Below, piece by piece: positions 21,167 through 29,241 of a stretch of DNA of 64,000 nt. This stretch comes from Rhodococcus sp040643435 (lineage in GTDB: Bacteria; Actinomycetota; Actinomycetes; Mycobacteriales; Mycobacteriaceae): positions 34,320 through 98,319 of the forward strand of contig NZ_JBEYUH010000017.1 in NCBI RefSeq assembly GCF_040643435.1, given 5' to 3'. Within the stretch, counting starts at the first letter, position 1. Every line of letters starts with the position of its first letter. The translations under genes and the position numbers were made by a program. The notes under the pieces are model-generated. The model saw only the letters and a list, made by a program, of their open reading frames with translations, made no database searches and was not told where the DNA came from.

Positions 21167-21955
21167 TCACGTGGGCGGCTCCGGCTCCGGCCGAGGCGCC
21201 TCCACTCTGGCCAGAACCGGCACGTGAGTGGTGCAGAAGGCGTCACCGTTGGCGATCGTCGCAAGTCGCTGCACGTGGGTTCCGAGGATCCGTACGAACG
21301 CTTCCTGTTCGGCCTCGCACAGTTCGGGGAACTGCTCTGCGACGTGGGATACCGGGCAGTGATGCTGGCAGATCTGCACGCCGGTACCGACACGGCGGGT
21401 CGACGCCGCGAATCCGGAAGCGGTGAACGCTCCGGCGATCTCCTCGGCGACGGCTTCGACGTCGTCGTCGTTCCGGTCGGCGGGCGCGATGCTGCCGAGG
21501 ATCGAGTCCACGCGGCGCCGCGCGAAGTCCTCCACGGCGGCGTCGCCACCGAGTTCGCGCAGGTGCCGCATCGCGGCAGTCGCGAGATCGTCGTAGGAGT
21601 GCCCCAGGCGGGCACGACCGACCGCGGTGAGCTGGAAACGGCGGGCAGGCCGCCCGCGGCCTCGGCCCTGGCGTCGTGGTGGCGCCGCGGCCTGCGCTTC
21701 ACCGGACTCGATGAGGGCATCGAGATGCCGCCGCACCCCTGCGGCGCTCAGCCCCAGCTGCTCGCCGATCTCGGGCGCGGTGATGGGGCCTTCTTCGAGG
21801 AGCAATTGCACGACCGCTGCGCGCGTCTGCCCTTCCGGCGCGTCGCGTCCGGTCGCCGATGAGGTCCGACGTACGTCCTCAGCCCGCGACGACGCCGCGG
21901 CAGGTGCTTGACCTGCACGTTCGGCGCGCTCAGCGGTGTCGGACGGGTTTTTCAC
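21167..21955 (-). CDS. sufR: SufR iron-sulfur-sensing repressor
   Basis: A 262-residue (from GTG 21955) DeoR/ArsR-like winged-helix regulator that heads the suf operon. The HTH is AAVVQLLLEEGPITAPEIGEQLGLSAAGVRRHLDAL, followed by a dimerisation region and a Cys-rich C-terminus (QICQHHCP, then PELCEAE and DAFCTTH) that in SufR holds a [4Fe-4S] cluster. With a cluster the protein represses the operon. The start is uncertain: GTG 21991 adds 12 residues and has GAAGGG eight bases upstream, but the SufR-type operator would then lie inside the gene. Equivalent to Rv1460. Confidence 0.88.
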   Translation of the reverse strand: MKNPSDTAERAERAGQAPAAASSRAEDVRRTSSATGRDAPEGQTRAAVVQLLLEEGPITAPEIGEQLGLSAAGVRRHLDALIESGEAQAAAPPRRQGRGRGRPARRFQLTAVGRARLGHSYDDLATAAMRHLRELGGDAAVEDFARRRVDSILGSIAPADRNDDDVEAVAEEIAGAFTASGFAASTRRVGTGVQICQHHCPVSHVAEQFPELCEAEQEAFVRILGTHVQRLATIANGDAFCTTHVPVLARVEAPRPEPEPPT

Positions 21956-21966
21956 AACACCAGTGT
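21952..21966. promoter_or_regulatory. SufR-type operator
   Basis: On the minus strand the sequence is ACACT-GGTGT-TGTGA, a full match to the ACACT-N5-TGTGA palindrome reported for M. tuberculosis SufR (from memory). It overlaps the proposed sufR GTG start. Feedback repression of the suf operon by cluster-loaded SufR is inferred. Confidence 0.75.
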
Positions 21967-22051
21967 GACGGAATTCGGAAGCTCGGTCCACTAAGGGTGC
22001 CCTTCATTACACGGGTGCCCGAGCCGGAAATGACCACCCCGGCCGCACCGT

Positions 22052-22057
22052 TACGCT
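22052..22057 (+). promoter_or_regulatory. Candidate leaderless -10 element of mptB (TACGCT)
   Basis: TACGCT fits the TANNNT -10 pattern and ends six bases before the mptB GTG at 22064. No ribosome binding site is present, so transcription starting at the GTG would give a leaderless mRNA, a common arrangement in actinobacteria. Confidence 0.45.
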
Positions 22058-22063
22058 TCTGAC

Positions 22064-23791
22064 GTGCCGTCGACTCCTCCCCTGTCCGCCTCGCGTACGA
22101 CTTCCCCGGCGCCGGGCCGACCCGGAGTCGCCGAGCGAGCGGGTAGATGGTTCCGGCGGGCCCTCGGCCTCGATGCCCCGAGTCCGCACGCGGACGTCGC
22201 CGTGGTTCTGCACGGCGACGAGGCCGAAGGTCGCGGGCTCGATACTGCGCAGACCACCTATCTGCACCGCATTCGCCTTCTCGGAGCCACCGGAGCGGTA
22301 CTCATGGCGGTCGGCGCCCTCGGTGCCGGCGCTCAACCGGTCCTGCAGAACCCTGTGCAGGGCGTACGAGCACTCGGTCTGGCCGCGCGGATGCCCAGTG
22401 CGGCCTTGACGATGACGATGACGGGCACGGCGCTGGTGATCCTCGCGTGGCTGCTACTCGGCCGGTTCGCGATCGGCCGCCGGGAACCGGACGGTCCGCC
22501 ACGTCGCCTGAGCCGATCGCAACTCGACCGCACCTTGCTGCTCTGGATCCTCCCGCTCGTCGTCGCACCTCCGATGTTCAGCAAGGATGTGTACTCCTAC
22601 CTCGCGCAGAGCGAGATCGCGGCGCGGGGACTGGATCCGTACGCGATCGGACCTGCGGGCGCCTTGGGCGTCGACCACGTCCTGACGCGCACGGTACCCA
22701 ACATCTGGCGTGATACTCCGGCCCCCTACGGTCCAGCCTTCCTGTGGATCGGCGAGAAGATCACCCATCTCACGGGCGAGAACATCGTCGCCGGCATCTT
22801 CGTGCACCGACTGTTCGCGCTCGTCGGCGTCGCTCTGATCGTGTGGGCACTGCCCCGCCTGGCCCGCCGATGCGGTGTCGCATCCGTGAGCGCGCTGTGG
22901 CTCGGTGCGGCGAATCCCCTGCTGCTGTTCCATCTGGTCGCCGGCATCCACAACGAAGCGCTCATGCTCGGGCTCATGCTCGCCGGCGTCGAACTGGCTC
23001 TGCGCGCGGTCCATCCCGCGGACGAGTCGTCCTCCCGGCTCCACCTCGCAGGATGGCTCGCAGCCGGTACGGCTCTCGTGGCGCTGTCGTCGATGATCAA
23101 GGTGCCGTCGTTGCTCGCGCTCGGATTCGTCGGGATGGCACTGGCACGTAAGTGGGGCGGTACCTTCCGGGCCGTGGCAGCCGCGGCCGCGGTGCTGGGT
23201 CTCGGCTCTGCCGTCGTCATCGTCGCGGTGAGCTGGGGAAGCGGACTCGGGCTGGGATGGACACAGACGCTGGGCACGGCGACCGAGGTCCGCAGCTGGA
23301 TGTCGATCCCGACCCTGCTCGGCATGGGCACCGGCCTCGGTGGCGTGCTGCTCGGTCTCGGGGATCACACGACCGCGGTGCTGTCGATCACCCGCCCCAT
23401 CGCGGCACTGGTCGCCGGATTGATCACTGTGCGCATGCTGCTGGCGGTGCTCAAGGGACGACTCCACCCTGTGGGTGCGCTGGGTGTGTCGCTCGGAGCG
23501 ATCGTGCTGCTCTTCCCCGTGGTTCAGCCCTGGTATCTCCTGTGGGCGGTGATCCCACTCGCAGCCTGGGCGACCCGTCCGGTGTTCAGGATTCCCACCA
23601 TCGCGTTCTCGTCGGTGGTCGGCATGATCCTCATGCCCAACGGAAGCGAGTACCAGCCGTTCATCATCGTCCAGGCGTCGATCGCGACCATCGTCGTGGT
23701 CGGTCTGATCATCGTCGCGACCCGCTCACGATTGCCGTGGCGTTTGCAGGAGCGCACACCACCGCGTCCGGTGGAAACCACGGACGCCTAG
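22064..23791 (+). CDS. mptB: Alpha-(1->6)-mannopyranosyltransferase MptB-like
   Basis: A 575-residue polytopic membrane glycosyltransferase of the GT-C fold with about 12-13 hydrophobic helices. The first large loop contains the MFSKDVYSYLAQSEIAARGLDPY segment with the acidic residue expected of GT-C enzymes using polyprenyl-phosphate sugars. MptB extends the alpha-1,6 mannan core of lipomannan and lipoarabinomannan from decaprenyl-phosphomannose outside the membrane. It is divergent from sufR, as is Rv1459c in M. tuberculosis. The first 65 residues are cytoplasmic and Pro/Ser-rich. Confidence 0.88.
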   Translation: MPSTPPLSASRTTSPAPGRPGVAERAGRWFRRALGLDAPSPHADVAVVLHGDEAEGRGLDTAQTTYLHRIRLLGATGAVLMAVGALGAGAQPVLQNPVQGVRALGLAARMPSAALTMTMTGTALVILAWLLLGRFAIGRREPDGPPRRLSRSQLDRTLLLWILPLVVAPPMFSKDVYSYLAQSEIAARGLDPYAIGPAGALGVDHVLTRTVPNIWRDTPAPYGPAFLWIGEKITHLTGENIVAGIFVHRLFALVGVALIVWALPRLARRCGVASVSALWLGAANPLLLFHLVAGIHNEALMLGLMLAGVELALRAVHPADESSSRLHLAGWLAAGTALVALSSMIKVPSLLALGFVGMALARKWGGTFRAVAAAAAVLGLGSAVVIVAVSWGSGLGLGWTQTLGTATEVRSWMSIPTLLGMGTGLGGVLLGLGDHTTAVLSITRPIAALVAGLITVRMLLAVLKGRLHPVGALGVSLGAIVLLFPVVQPWYLLWAVIPLAAWATRPVFRIPTIAFSSVVGMILMPNGSEYQPFIIVQASIATIVVVGLIIVATRSRLPWRLQERTPPRPVETTDA

Positions 23792-23802
23792 GCTGGAAAC
23801 CT

Positions 23803-24747
23803 GTGATCCCGAGTTCTCCCGCCGGTGCGCCGCCGGCTGTGTGCCTGGACGGCGTCGTCAAGACCTACGGGGGCATCACCGCGGTGAACGGTCTCGACCT
23901 GACCGTGGAACGTGCCCAGGTGCTCGCCCTTCTCGGTCCCAATGGCGCAGGCAAGACCACGACCGTGGAAATGTGTGAGGGTTTCATCACCCCCGATGCC
24001 GGTACCGTCCGCATCCTGGGCCTCGATCCCGTCGCCGACTCCGATTCCCTGCGCCCCAGGATCGGGGTGATGCTGCAGGGTGGGGGCGCCTACCCCGGTT
24101 CACGCGCCGGCGAGATGCTCGATCTGGTCGCGGCGTACTCGGCGGACCCCCTCGATCCCGACTGGTTGCTCCGACGACTCGGGCTCTCCGAAGCGCGGCG
24201 CACCCCCTACCGCCGATTGTCGGGAGGACAGCAGCAGCGTCTCGCGCTCGCGTGCGCGCTGGTCGGGCGCCCCGAACTCGTCTTCCTCGACGAACCCACC
24301 GCCGGTCTCGACGCCCAGGCACGTCTGCTCGTGTGGGAACTGATCGACGCGCTTCGGCGCGACGGCGTGAGCGTGCTGCTCACCACCCACCTGATGAACG
24401 AGGCCGAAGAACTCGCCGACGAGATCGTGATCATCGATCACGGGCGGGTGGTCGCGGCCGGCACCCCCGACGAGGTCACCCGTGACGGCGCAGAGGGTCA
24501 GCTCTGGCTGACCGCGCCTGCGGGCCTCGACGTGAGCGCGCTCCAGTCGACTCTGGCGGGCACCCATCGGGTTTGTGAGGACAATCCCGGGCGGTACCTC
24601 GTCGAAGGCACGATCGACCCGTCGGTCGTGGCAGCGGCTGCGTCGTGGTGCGCGAATCTGGGAGCGCTGGCAACCGAGATCCGGGTGGATCAGCGCAGCC
24701 TCGAGGACGTCTTCCTCGAGTTGACCGGTCGGGAGTTGAGAGGGTGA
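23803..24747 (+). CDS. ABC exporter ATP-binding subunit (Rv1458c type)
   Basis: A 314-residue ATPase of the drug-exporter (DrrA-like) type. Walker A GPNGAGKTT is at about 45-53, then LQGGGAYPG (Q-loop), LSGGQQQRLALA and Walker B LVFLDEPTAGLD. A C-terminal extension of about 90 residues ending RSLEDVFLELTGREL is typical of this subfamily. The GTG 23803 lies 11 bases after mptB. It overlaps the permease gene by GTGA, so the two form one exporter; the substrate is unknown, though the location beside mptB and ctaA is conserved in mycobacteria. Confidence 0.88.
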   Translation: MIPSSPAGAPPAVCLDGVVKTYGGITAVNGLDLTVERAQVLALLGPNGAGKTTTVEMCEGFITPDAGTVRILGLDPVADSDSLRPRIGVMLQGGGAYPGSRAGEMLDLVAAYSADPLDPDWLLRRLGLSEARRTPYRRLSGGQQQRLALACALVGRPELVFLDEPTAGLDAQARLLVWELIDALRRDGVSVLLTTHLMNEAEELADEIVIIDHGRVVAAGTPDEVTRDGAEGQLWLTAPAGLDVSALQSTLAGTHRVCEDNPGRYLVEGTIDPSVVAAAASWCANLGALATEIRVDQRSLEDVFLELTGRELRG

Positions 24748-25541
24748 GCGTGACCCACGATCGTCTGGTGAACAACAGGTTCGCGGAAGGAACCTTCGTC
24801 CCTCGACCGAAGCCGAACTCGCCGTCGAAGATGCTCGCGGCGCAGACCGCCATGGAACTGAAGTTGCTGCTGCGCAACGGCGAGCAACTGCTGTTGACCA
24901 TGTTCATCCCGGTGACGCTCCTGATCGGCCTGTCTCTTCTGCCGATCGGCGATCTCGGCGACTCGCGTGTCGAGCGGGTGTTGCCGGCGGTGATGATGGT
25001 GGCGGTGATGTCGACGGCCTTCACCGGCCAGGCGATCGCCGTGGGCTTCGACCGGCGCTACGGTGCCCTCAAGCGGATCGGTGCGACGGCGCTGCCCAAA
25101 TGGGGAATCATCGCGGGCAAGAGCGCTGCGGTCGGGATCGTCGTCGTCGTGCAGTCCGTGCTGCTCGGGGCGATCGGGCTGGCCCTGGGATGGCGTCCCA
25201 CATTCGCCGGGCTACTGATCGGCGCGGTCGTCATCGCGCTCGGCACAGTGATGTTCGCAACACTGGGCCTGCTCCTCGGAGGCACTCTGCGCGCCGAGAT
25301 CGTGCTCGCTCTGGCGAACATCGTGTGGTTCGTGCTGCTCGGGATCGGCAGCGTCGCGGTTCTCGGCGACGTGATTCCGGATGCGCTGGCCCACGTGCTG
25401 CGCGTCGTGCCTTCCGGAGCGCTGACCCTCGCGCTCGAGAACGCCGTGGCAGGCGCATTCGACTGGCTCTCGGTGGTCTCGCTCGTGGTGTGGACGGCCA
25501 TCGGTGGTACGGCCGCGGCGAGATGGTTCCGGTTCACCTGA
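24744..25541 (+). CDS. ABC exporter permease subunit (Rv1457c type)
   Basis: A 265-residue ABC-2-type permease with six predicted helices, an N-terminal soluble stretch of about 35 residues and the paired GFDRRYGALKRIGATALP loop between helices 2 and 3. It partners the preceding ATPase; the GTG at 24744 overlaps the ATPase stop by GTGA, and a second GTG two codons later is possible. A dimer of ATPase plus permease dimer would export an unidentified lipid- or drug-like substrate. Confidence 0.87.
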   Translation: MSVTHDRLVNNRFAEGTFVPRPKPNSPSKMLAAQTAMELKLLLRNGEQLLLTMFIPVTLLIGLSLLPIGDLGDSRVERVLPAVMMVAVMSTAFTGQAIAVGFDRRYGALKRIGATALPKWGIIAGKSAAVGIVVVVQSVLLGAIGLALGWRPTFAGLLIGAVVIALGTVMFATLGLLLGGTLRAEIVLALANIVWFVLLGIGSVAVLGDVIPDALAHVLRVVPSGALTLALENAVAGAFDWLSVVSLVVWTAIGGTAAARWFRFT

Positions 25542-25571
25542 GCGTCGGGCGCCCGGATCCGGCACCACCCA

Positions 25572-25586
25572 ACTACAGCGTGTAGT
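25572..25586. promoter_or_regulatory. Dyad ACTACA-N3-TGTAGT upstream of ctaA
   Basis: ACTACA (25572-25577) and TGTAGT (25581-25586) are a perfect 6-bp inverted repeat with GCG between. It covers the position expected for the -35 box of ctaA if TACCAT at 25598 is the -10. The half-site resembles the TACA/TGTA core of BlaI/MecI/CopY-family operators; the regulator is not identified here. Confidence 0.6.
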
Positions 25587-25597
25587 GGTTCACGCCG

Positions 25598-25603
25598 TAC
25601 CAT
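25598..25603 (+). promoter_or_regulatory. Candidate leaderless -10 element of ctaA (TACCAT)
   Basis: TACCAT fits TANNNT and ends seven bases before the ctaA GTG at 25611, with no ribosome binding site between. A leaderless transcript is inferred. The dyad at 25572-25586 lies just upstream. Confidence 0.45.
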
Positions 25604-25610
25604 CGGATCC

Positions 25611-26576
25611 GTGTTGTATCGCGGCTATCTGAGCCTTGTCGACCGTCTCCCGATGCCCTCGTTGCGGACGCAGAAGATCATCGCGTTCCTCACGATTCTC
25701 ACCCAGGGCGGCATTGCCGTGACCGGCTCGGTCGTCCGGGTGACCGCCTCCGGGCTGGGTTGCCCCACCTGGCCGCAGTGCTTCCCCGGGTCGATGATCC
25801 CGGTCGGCGTGTCGAGCGAAGTCGACACCCTCCACCAGGTGGTCGAGTTCGGCAACCGCCTGCTCACCTTCGTGGTGGTGGCCGTTGCCGCCGCGATCGT
25901 GCTCGCAGTGACCCGGGCACGCCGCCGCAGGGAGGTCATCGCCTGGGCGTGGCTGATGCCCGCGGGGACCGTGCTGCAGGCGATCATCGGTGGCATCACC
26001 GTGCTTGCCGGTCTCGCGTGGTGGACGGTCGCGATCCACATGCTCGCTTCGATGCTCATGGTGTGGCTGGCGGTCGTGCTCTACGCAAAGGTGAGCGAGC
26101 CCGACGAGGGCACCGTGGTCCAGGTCCTCCCCCAGCCGCTGCGATGGCTCACCGCTCTGTCGGGTGTCGCGCTCGGTGCCGTCCTCGTCCTGGGCACGAT
26201 GGTCACCGGCGCCGGCCCCCACGCCGGAGACAAGAGCGCAGACGATCCCGTCCCCCGGCTCGCACTCGACATCACGAATCTCGTCCACCTGCACGCCGAG
26301 GCGCTCGTCGGCTATCTGGCCCTGCTGATCGGTCTCACATTCGCCGTCTACGCCGTACATGCCCCGCACTCCGTCAAGGTGCGGCTGAAGGTCGTTCTCG
26401 TCCTGGTGGTCGCGCAGGCCGGCATCGGCCTCGTCCAGTTCTGGACGGACGTGCCCGCCGTACTCGTCGTCCTGCACGTCGCGGGTGCGGGCCTGTGCAC
26501 GGCCGCCACCGCTGCGGTGTGGGCCGCCGGTCGCGTGCGCACTTCCGCACCCGACCGCGAACCCGTCCCCGCCTGA
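25611..26576 (+). CDS. ctaA: Heme A synthase (COX15/CtaA family)
   Basis: A 321-residue integral membrane protein with eight predicted helices that oxidises heme O to heme A for cytochrome aa3 oxidase. The first periplasmic loop contains GLGCPTWPQC (Cys51 and Cys57), the regulatory cysteine pair of this family. Candidate heme-ligand histidines are in LHQVVEFGNR, AIHMLASM, LVHLHAEAL and VLHVAGAG. Its partner ctaB (heme O synthase) is 1.5 kb away. The GTG at 25611 is the first start, close behind a -10-like element. Equivalent to Rv1456c. Confidence 0.93.
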   Translation: MLYRGYLSLVDRLPMPSLRTQKIIAFLTILTQGGIAVTGSVVRVTASGLGCPTWPQCFPGSMIPVGVSSEVDTLHQVVEFGNRLLTFVVVAVAAAIVLAVTRARRRREVIAWAWLMPAGTVLQAIIGGITVLAGLAWWTVAIHMLASMLMVWLAVVLYAKVSEPDEGTVVQVLPQPLRWLTALSGVALGAVLVLGTMVTGAGPHAGDKSADDPVPRLALDITNLVHLHAEALVGYLALLIGLTFAVYAVHAPHSVKVRLKVVLVLVVAQAGIGLVQFWTDVPAVLVVLHVAGAGLCTAATAAVWAAGRVRTSAPDREPVPA

Positions 26577-26657
26577 CGCACCGGCGAGACGGCCCCTCCA
26601 CGACCTCGAACTGAGGGAGGTGGTTCGTTGTCGGCGGAGCAGCGCGTGGGGAGTCTG

Positions 26658-26999
26658 TCAGCGCTCGTTGCGCGCCTTCGGGAACCGGGTCTGACCCGCC
26701 ACCCAACCGGCCATCTTCGCCCAGTGCCCCTTCTGCGGGTTGGCGATGCTGGTGATCTCTCGATCCCACTCCGAGATCTCCACGTCGGGGATCTCCTCGA
26801 CGATCGCGCGTGCCGTCGGAAGGTCCTTGGCGACACGGTCGCCGAGAGTGCCGTCGGCGGCGACCACAGTGATCCGGACGCCCGACAGACCGATGGGCTG
26901 CAGCACGGCCTTGCCGGAGCCCCCGTGTGCCGCGACGAAACTGCGGATGGACGAGACGATGTCGGCCGGTGCGGCCACGACCTGGGTTTCCACGCTCAT
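26658..26999 (-). CDS. Small conserved actinobacterial protein (Rv1455 position)
   Basis: A 113-residue soluble protein with a mixed alpha/beta pattern: SSIRSFVAAHGGSGKAVLQPIG, SGVRITVVAADGTLGDRVAKDLPTAR and a basic C-terminus (WVAGQTRFPKARNER). I do not recognise a characterised domain. M. tuberculosis has a conserved protein (Rv1455) between ctaA and qor in the same position. The ATG at 26999 lies only six bases after a TATTCT -10 element on the minus strand, so its mRNA is probably leaderless. It is divergent from qor with 23 bases between starts. Confidence 0.75.
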   Translation of the reverse strand: MSVETQVVAAPADIVSSIRSFVAAHGGSGKAVLQPIGLSGVRITVVAADGTLGDRVAKDLPTARAIVEEIPDVEISEWDREITSIANPQKGHWAKMAGWVAGQTRFPKARNER

Positions 27000-27005
27000 G
27001 TCTGC

Positions 27006-27015
27006 AGAATACTGT
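27006..27015. promoter_or_regulatory. Overlapping divergent -10 elements
   Basis: On the minus strand TATTCT (27011-27006) ends six bases before the ATG of the small conserved gene. On the plus strand TACTGT (27010-27015) ends seven bases before the qor ATG. The two hexamers share the central TA step at 27010-27011. Both genes lack a ribosome binding site in the 23-bp gap, so both messages are probably leaderless. Confidence 0.6.
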
Positions 27016-27022
27016 GAGCCGC

Positions 27023-27988
27023 ATGCATGCAATCGAAGTGGCACAGCACGGCGGCCCCGACGTCCTCGTCTCTGTCGAGCGGCCCGACCCCGAGCCCGGC
27101 CCCGGAGAGTTGCTCGTCCGCACCGACGCGATCGGCGTGAACTTCATCGACACGTACTTTCGAACGGGTCTCTATCCCACCGACCTGCCCTATATACCCG
27201 GATCGGAAGGTACCGGCACGGTCGTCGCGGTGGGCGAGGGCGTCCGGGACACGGCAGTGGGCGATCGCGTGTCGTGGTGCGCAGCCCCCGCTTCCTACGC
27301 CGAGCTCGTCCGCGTCCCCGAGAACGTGGCGGTACCGGTCCCCGATTCCGTATCTCCGGAGCAGGCTGCCTCGGTGCTGCTGCAGGGCATGACGGCGCAC
27401 TATTTGCTGAACTCGACGTACCCGGCGCAACCCGGCGACACCGTCCTCCTCCACGCCGGCGCCGGTGGTGTCGGTCTGATCCTCACCCAGCTCGCCACGG
27501 CGAAGGGTGTGCGAGTGATCAGCACGGTGTCCTCCGACGAGAAGGAGGAGCTCTCCCGCGGGGCCGGTGCGGCCGAAGTGCTGCGGTACGGCGACGATCT
27601 CGCCGAGCGGGTGCGCGCACTCACCGGCGGTGAGGGAGTCGCCGCAGCATACGACGGTGTGGGGGCCGCAACCTTCGAGGCCTCACTGGCGTCCGTGCGG
27701 GTGCGGGGCACGGTTGCACTGTTCGGTGCGGCGAGCGGTCCCGTCCCGCCCTTCGACCTGCAGCGCCTCAACCCCGCAGGTTCGCTGTTCGTCACCCGAC
27801 CCACCCTCGCCCACTACACCCGCGACCGTGACGAGCTGCTGTGGCGTGCGGGAGACGTACTCGATGCGCTCGCCGACGGATCGTTGACCATCCGGATCGG
27901 CGCGAGCTACCCGCTGGCCGAGGCCGCCCGCGCCCACACCGATCTCGAGGGGCGCCGCACCACCGGCTCGATCGTCCTGCTCCCCTGA
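27023..27988 (+). CDS. qor: Zinc-free quinone oxidoreductase (Qor)
   Basis: A 321-residue medium-chain dehydrogenase/reductase of the zeta-crystallin type that reduces quinones with NADPH. The N-terminal substrate domain contains RTDAIGVNFIDTYFRTGLY; the Rossmann motif HAGAGGVGLILTQLA is near residues 143-157. The zinc-binding cysteines of alcohol dehydrogenases are absent. The ATG at 27023 begins MHAIEVAQHGGPDVL, the usual start of the family; an upstream extension would cross the divergent gene. Ends at a strong bidirectional terminator with ctaB. Confidence 0.92.
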   Translation: MHAIEVAQHGGPDVLVSVERPDPEPGPGELLVRTDAIGVNFIDTYFRTGLYPTDLPYIPGSEGTGTVVAVGEGVRDTAVGDRVSWCAAPASYAELVRVPENVAVPVPDSVSPEQAASVLLQGMTAHYLLNSTYPAQPGDTVLLHAGAGGVGLILTQLATAKGVRVISTVSSDEKEELSRGAGAAEVLRYGDDLAERVRALTGGEGVAAAYDGVGAATFEASLASVRVRGTVALFGAASGPVPPFDLQRLNPAGSLFVTRPTLAHYTRDRDELLWRAGDVLDALADGSLTIRIGASYPLAEAARAHTDLEGRRTTGSIVLLP

Positions 27989-27991
27989 GCC

Positions 27992-28036
27992 CACAGATGC
28001 CTGTGCCCCGGCCGACCGGCCGGGGCACAGGCTGTG
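27992..28036. terminator. Bidirectional terminator between qor and ctaB
   Basis: A perfect 15-bp stem, GCCTGTGCCCCGGCC (27999-28013) and its complement (28018-28032), has a 4-base loop. Flanking CACAG and CTGTG can extend pairing. It lies in the 63-bp gap between the converging qor and ctaB genes and should stop both transcripts. Confidence 0.85.
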
Positions 28037-28051
28037 AAGATCAGCGGCCGC

Positions 28052-29029
28052 TCAGAAGTACGAGCCGATCGTGGGCAGTGCGAGCACGGAGTCGATCGCC
28101 AGGCCCAGGCACACCACCGCGAGATAGTTGTTGGACTGCAGGAACAGCCTGAGCGGCTTGACCGTCGCCCCACCGCGCACGCTGCTGTAGAGCTGGTGGG
28201 CGACGATCAGGAACCACGCACCCGCCAGTAGCGCAACAGCCGCATAGATCACGCCGGCGGCCGGGACGATGGCCAGAGTCGCAAGCACCGTCGCCCAGGT
28301 ATACGCAAGGATCTGCTTGGTGACGTGCTGTTCGGTCGCGATCACCGGCAGCATCGGCACGCCCGCCGCCTTGTAGTCCTCCTTGTAGCGCATCGCGAGA
28401 GCCCAGGTGTGCGGCGGTGTCCAGAAGAAGACCACCAGGAACAACACGATCGGTTCCCAGCTCAGCGAGCCCGTCACTGCGGCCCAGCCGACCATCACGG
28501 GCATGCACCCGGCGGCGCCGCCCCAGACCACGTTCTGCCAGGTCCGGCGCTTGAGCACCATCGTGTACACCAGCACGTAGAACGCGATGGTCGCGACGAC
28601 GAGCAGCCCGGCGAGCAGATTGGCCCGCCACCACAACCACACGAACGATGCGACACCGAGCGCCATGCCGAAGACGAAGGCATTGCGTGTCGGCACCGTC
28701 TGTCGGGCGAGCGGACGCAACGCCGTGCGTTTCATGACCTTGTCGATGTCCGCGTCGACGACGCAGTTCAGCGCGTTGGCGCTCGCCGCTCCCATCCAAC
28801 CGCCGAACAGGGTGCTCAGGATGAGCACGATGTCGACGTTCCCGCGGTCGGCGAACAGCATCGCGGGAATCGTTGCGACCAGCAGGAGTTCGATCACCCG
28901 CGGCTTGGTCAGCGCGATGTAGGCGAGGATGGTGCCGGAGATCCGGCCCCACGCGGTCTCGGGGCGGGGGGCACGAGGCGCTTCGGGGGCGCCGAAGCCG
29001 TGTCCTCCCGGCCGTCGCCCTGCCCGCAC
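28052..29029 (-). CDS. ctaB: Heme O synthase / protoheme IX farnesyltransferase CtaB
   Basis: A 325-residue UbiA-family prenyltransferase with about nine membrane helices that adds a farnesyl group to protoheme IX, the step before CtaA. The first prenyl-diphosphate motif is Asn88-x3-Asp92-x3-Asp96 (NCVVDADID); the second region is YKEDYKAAGVPML. GTG 29029 was chosen because AAGGAG lies five bases upstream; a GTG ten codons earlier (29059) is the alternative. The N-terminal 25 residues are Arg/Pro-rich and probably cytoplasmic. It is divergent from tkt. Confidence 0.93.
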   Translation of the reverse strand: MRAGRRPGGHGFGAPEAPRAPRPETAWGRISGTILAYIALTKPRVIELLLVATIPAMLFADRGNVDIVLILSTLFGGWMGAASANALNCVVDADIDKVMKRTALRPLARQTVPTRNAFVFGMALGVASFVWLWWRANLLAGLLVVATIAFYVLVYTMVLKRRTWQNVVWGGAAGCMPVMVGWAAVTGSLSWEPIVLFLVVFFWTPPHTWALAMRYKEDYKAAGVPMLPVIATEQHVTKQILAYTWATVLATLAIVPAAGVIYAAVALLAGAWFLIVAHQLYSSVRGGATVKPLRLFLQSNNYLAVVCLGLAIDSVLALPTIGSYF

Positions 29030-29241
29030 ACTGTCTCCTTGTCCCACGCGGATCCGCACCTTCGTTTCGCCCGTTCACGGTCGCCCGGTTCCGGACGCTC
29101 CTCTACTACGGACGATGTTAGACCGGACCGATGCCCGGACCGAATCGACCCACTCGGAGCAGCGCACTAGTCTGAAGTAGCGCGCGGGCCGACTTTCACC
29201 CGCCGGGACCCCGTACACCCATGTCAGGAGACTTCAAGCTC

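Noticed and set aside
18487..21426. A 979-codon plus-strand frame across sufD and sufB
   Set aside because: It lies entirely opposite well-supported suf genes and shows no recognisable family features.
21993..22004. AAGGG-TG-CCCTT dyad upstream of sufR, considered as an IdeR/DtxR iron box
   Set aside because: It is too short and departs from the TTAGGTTAGSCTAACCTAA pattern at most outer positions. It also overlaps the GAAGGG that may serve as a ribosome binding site.
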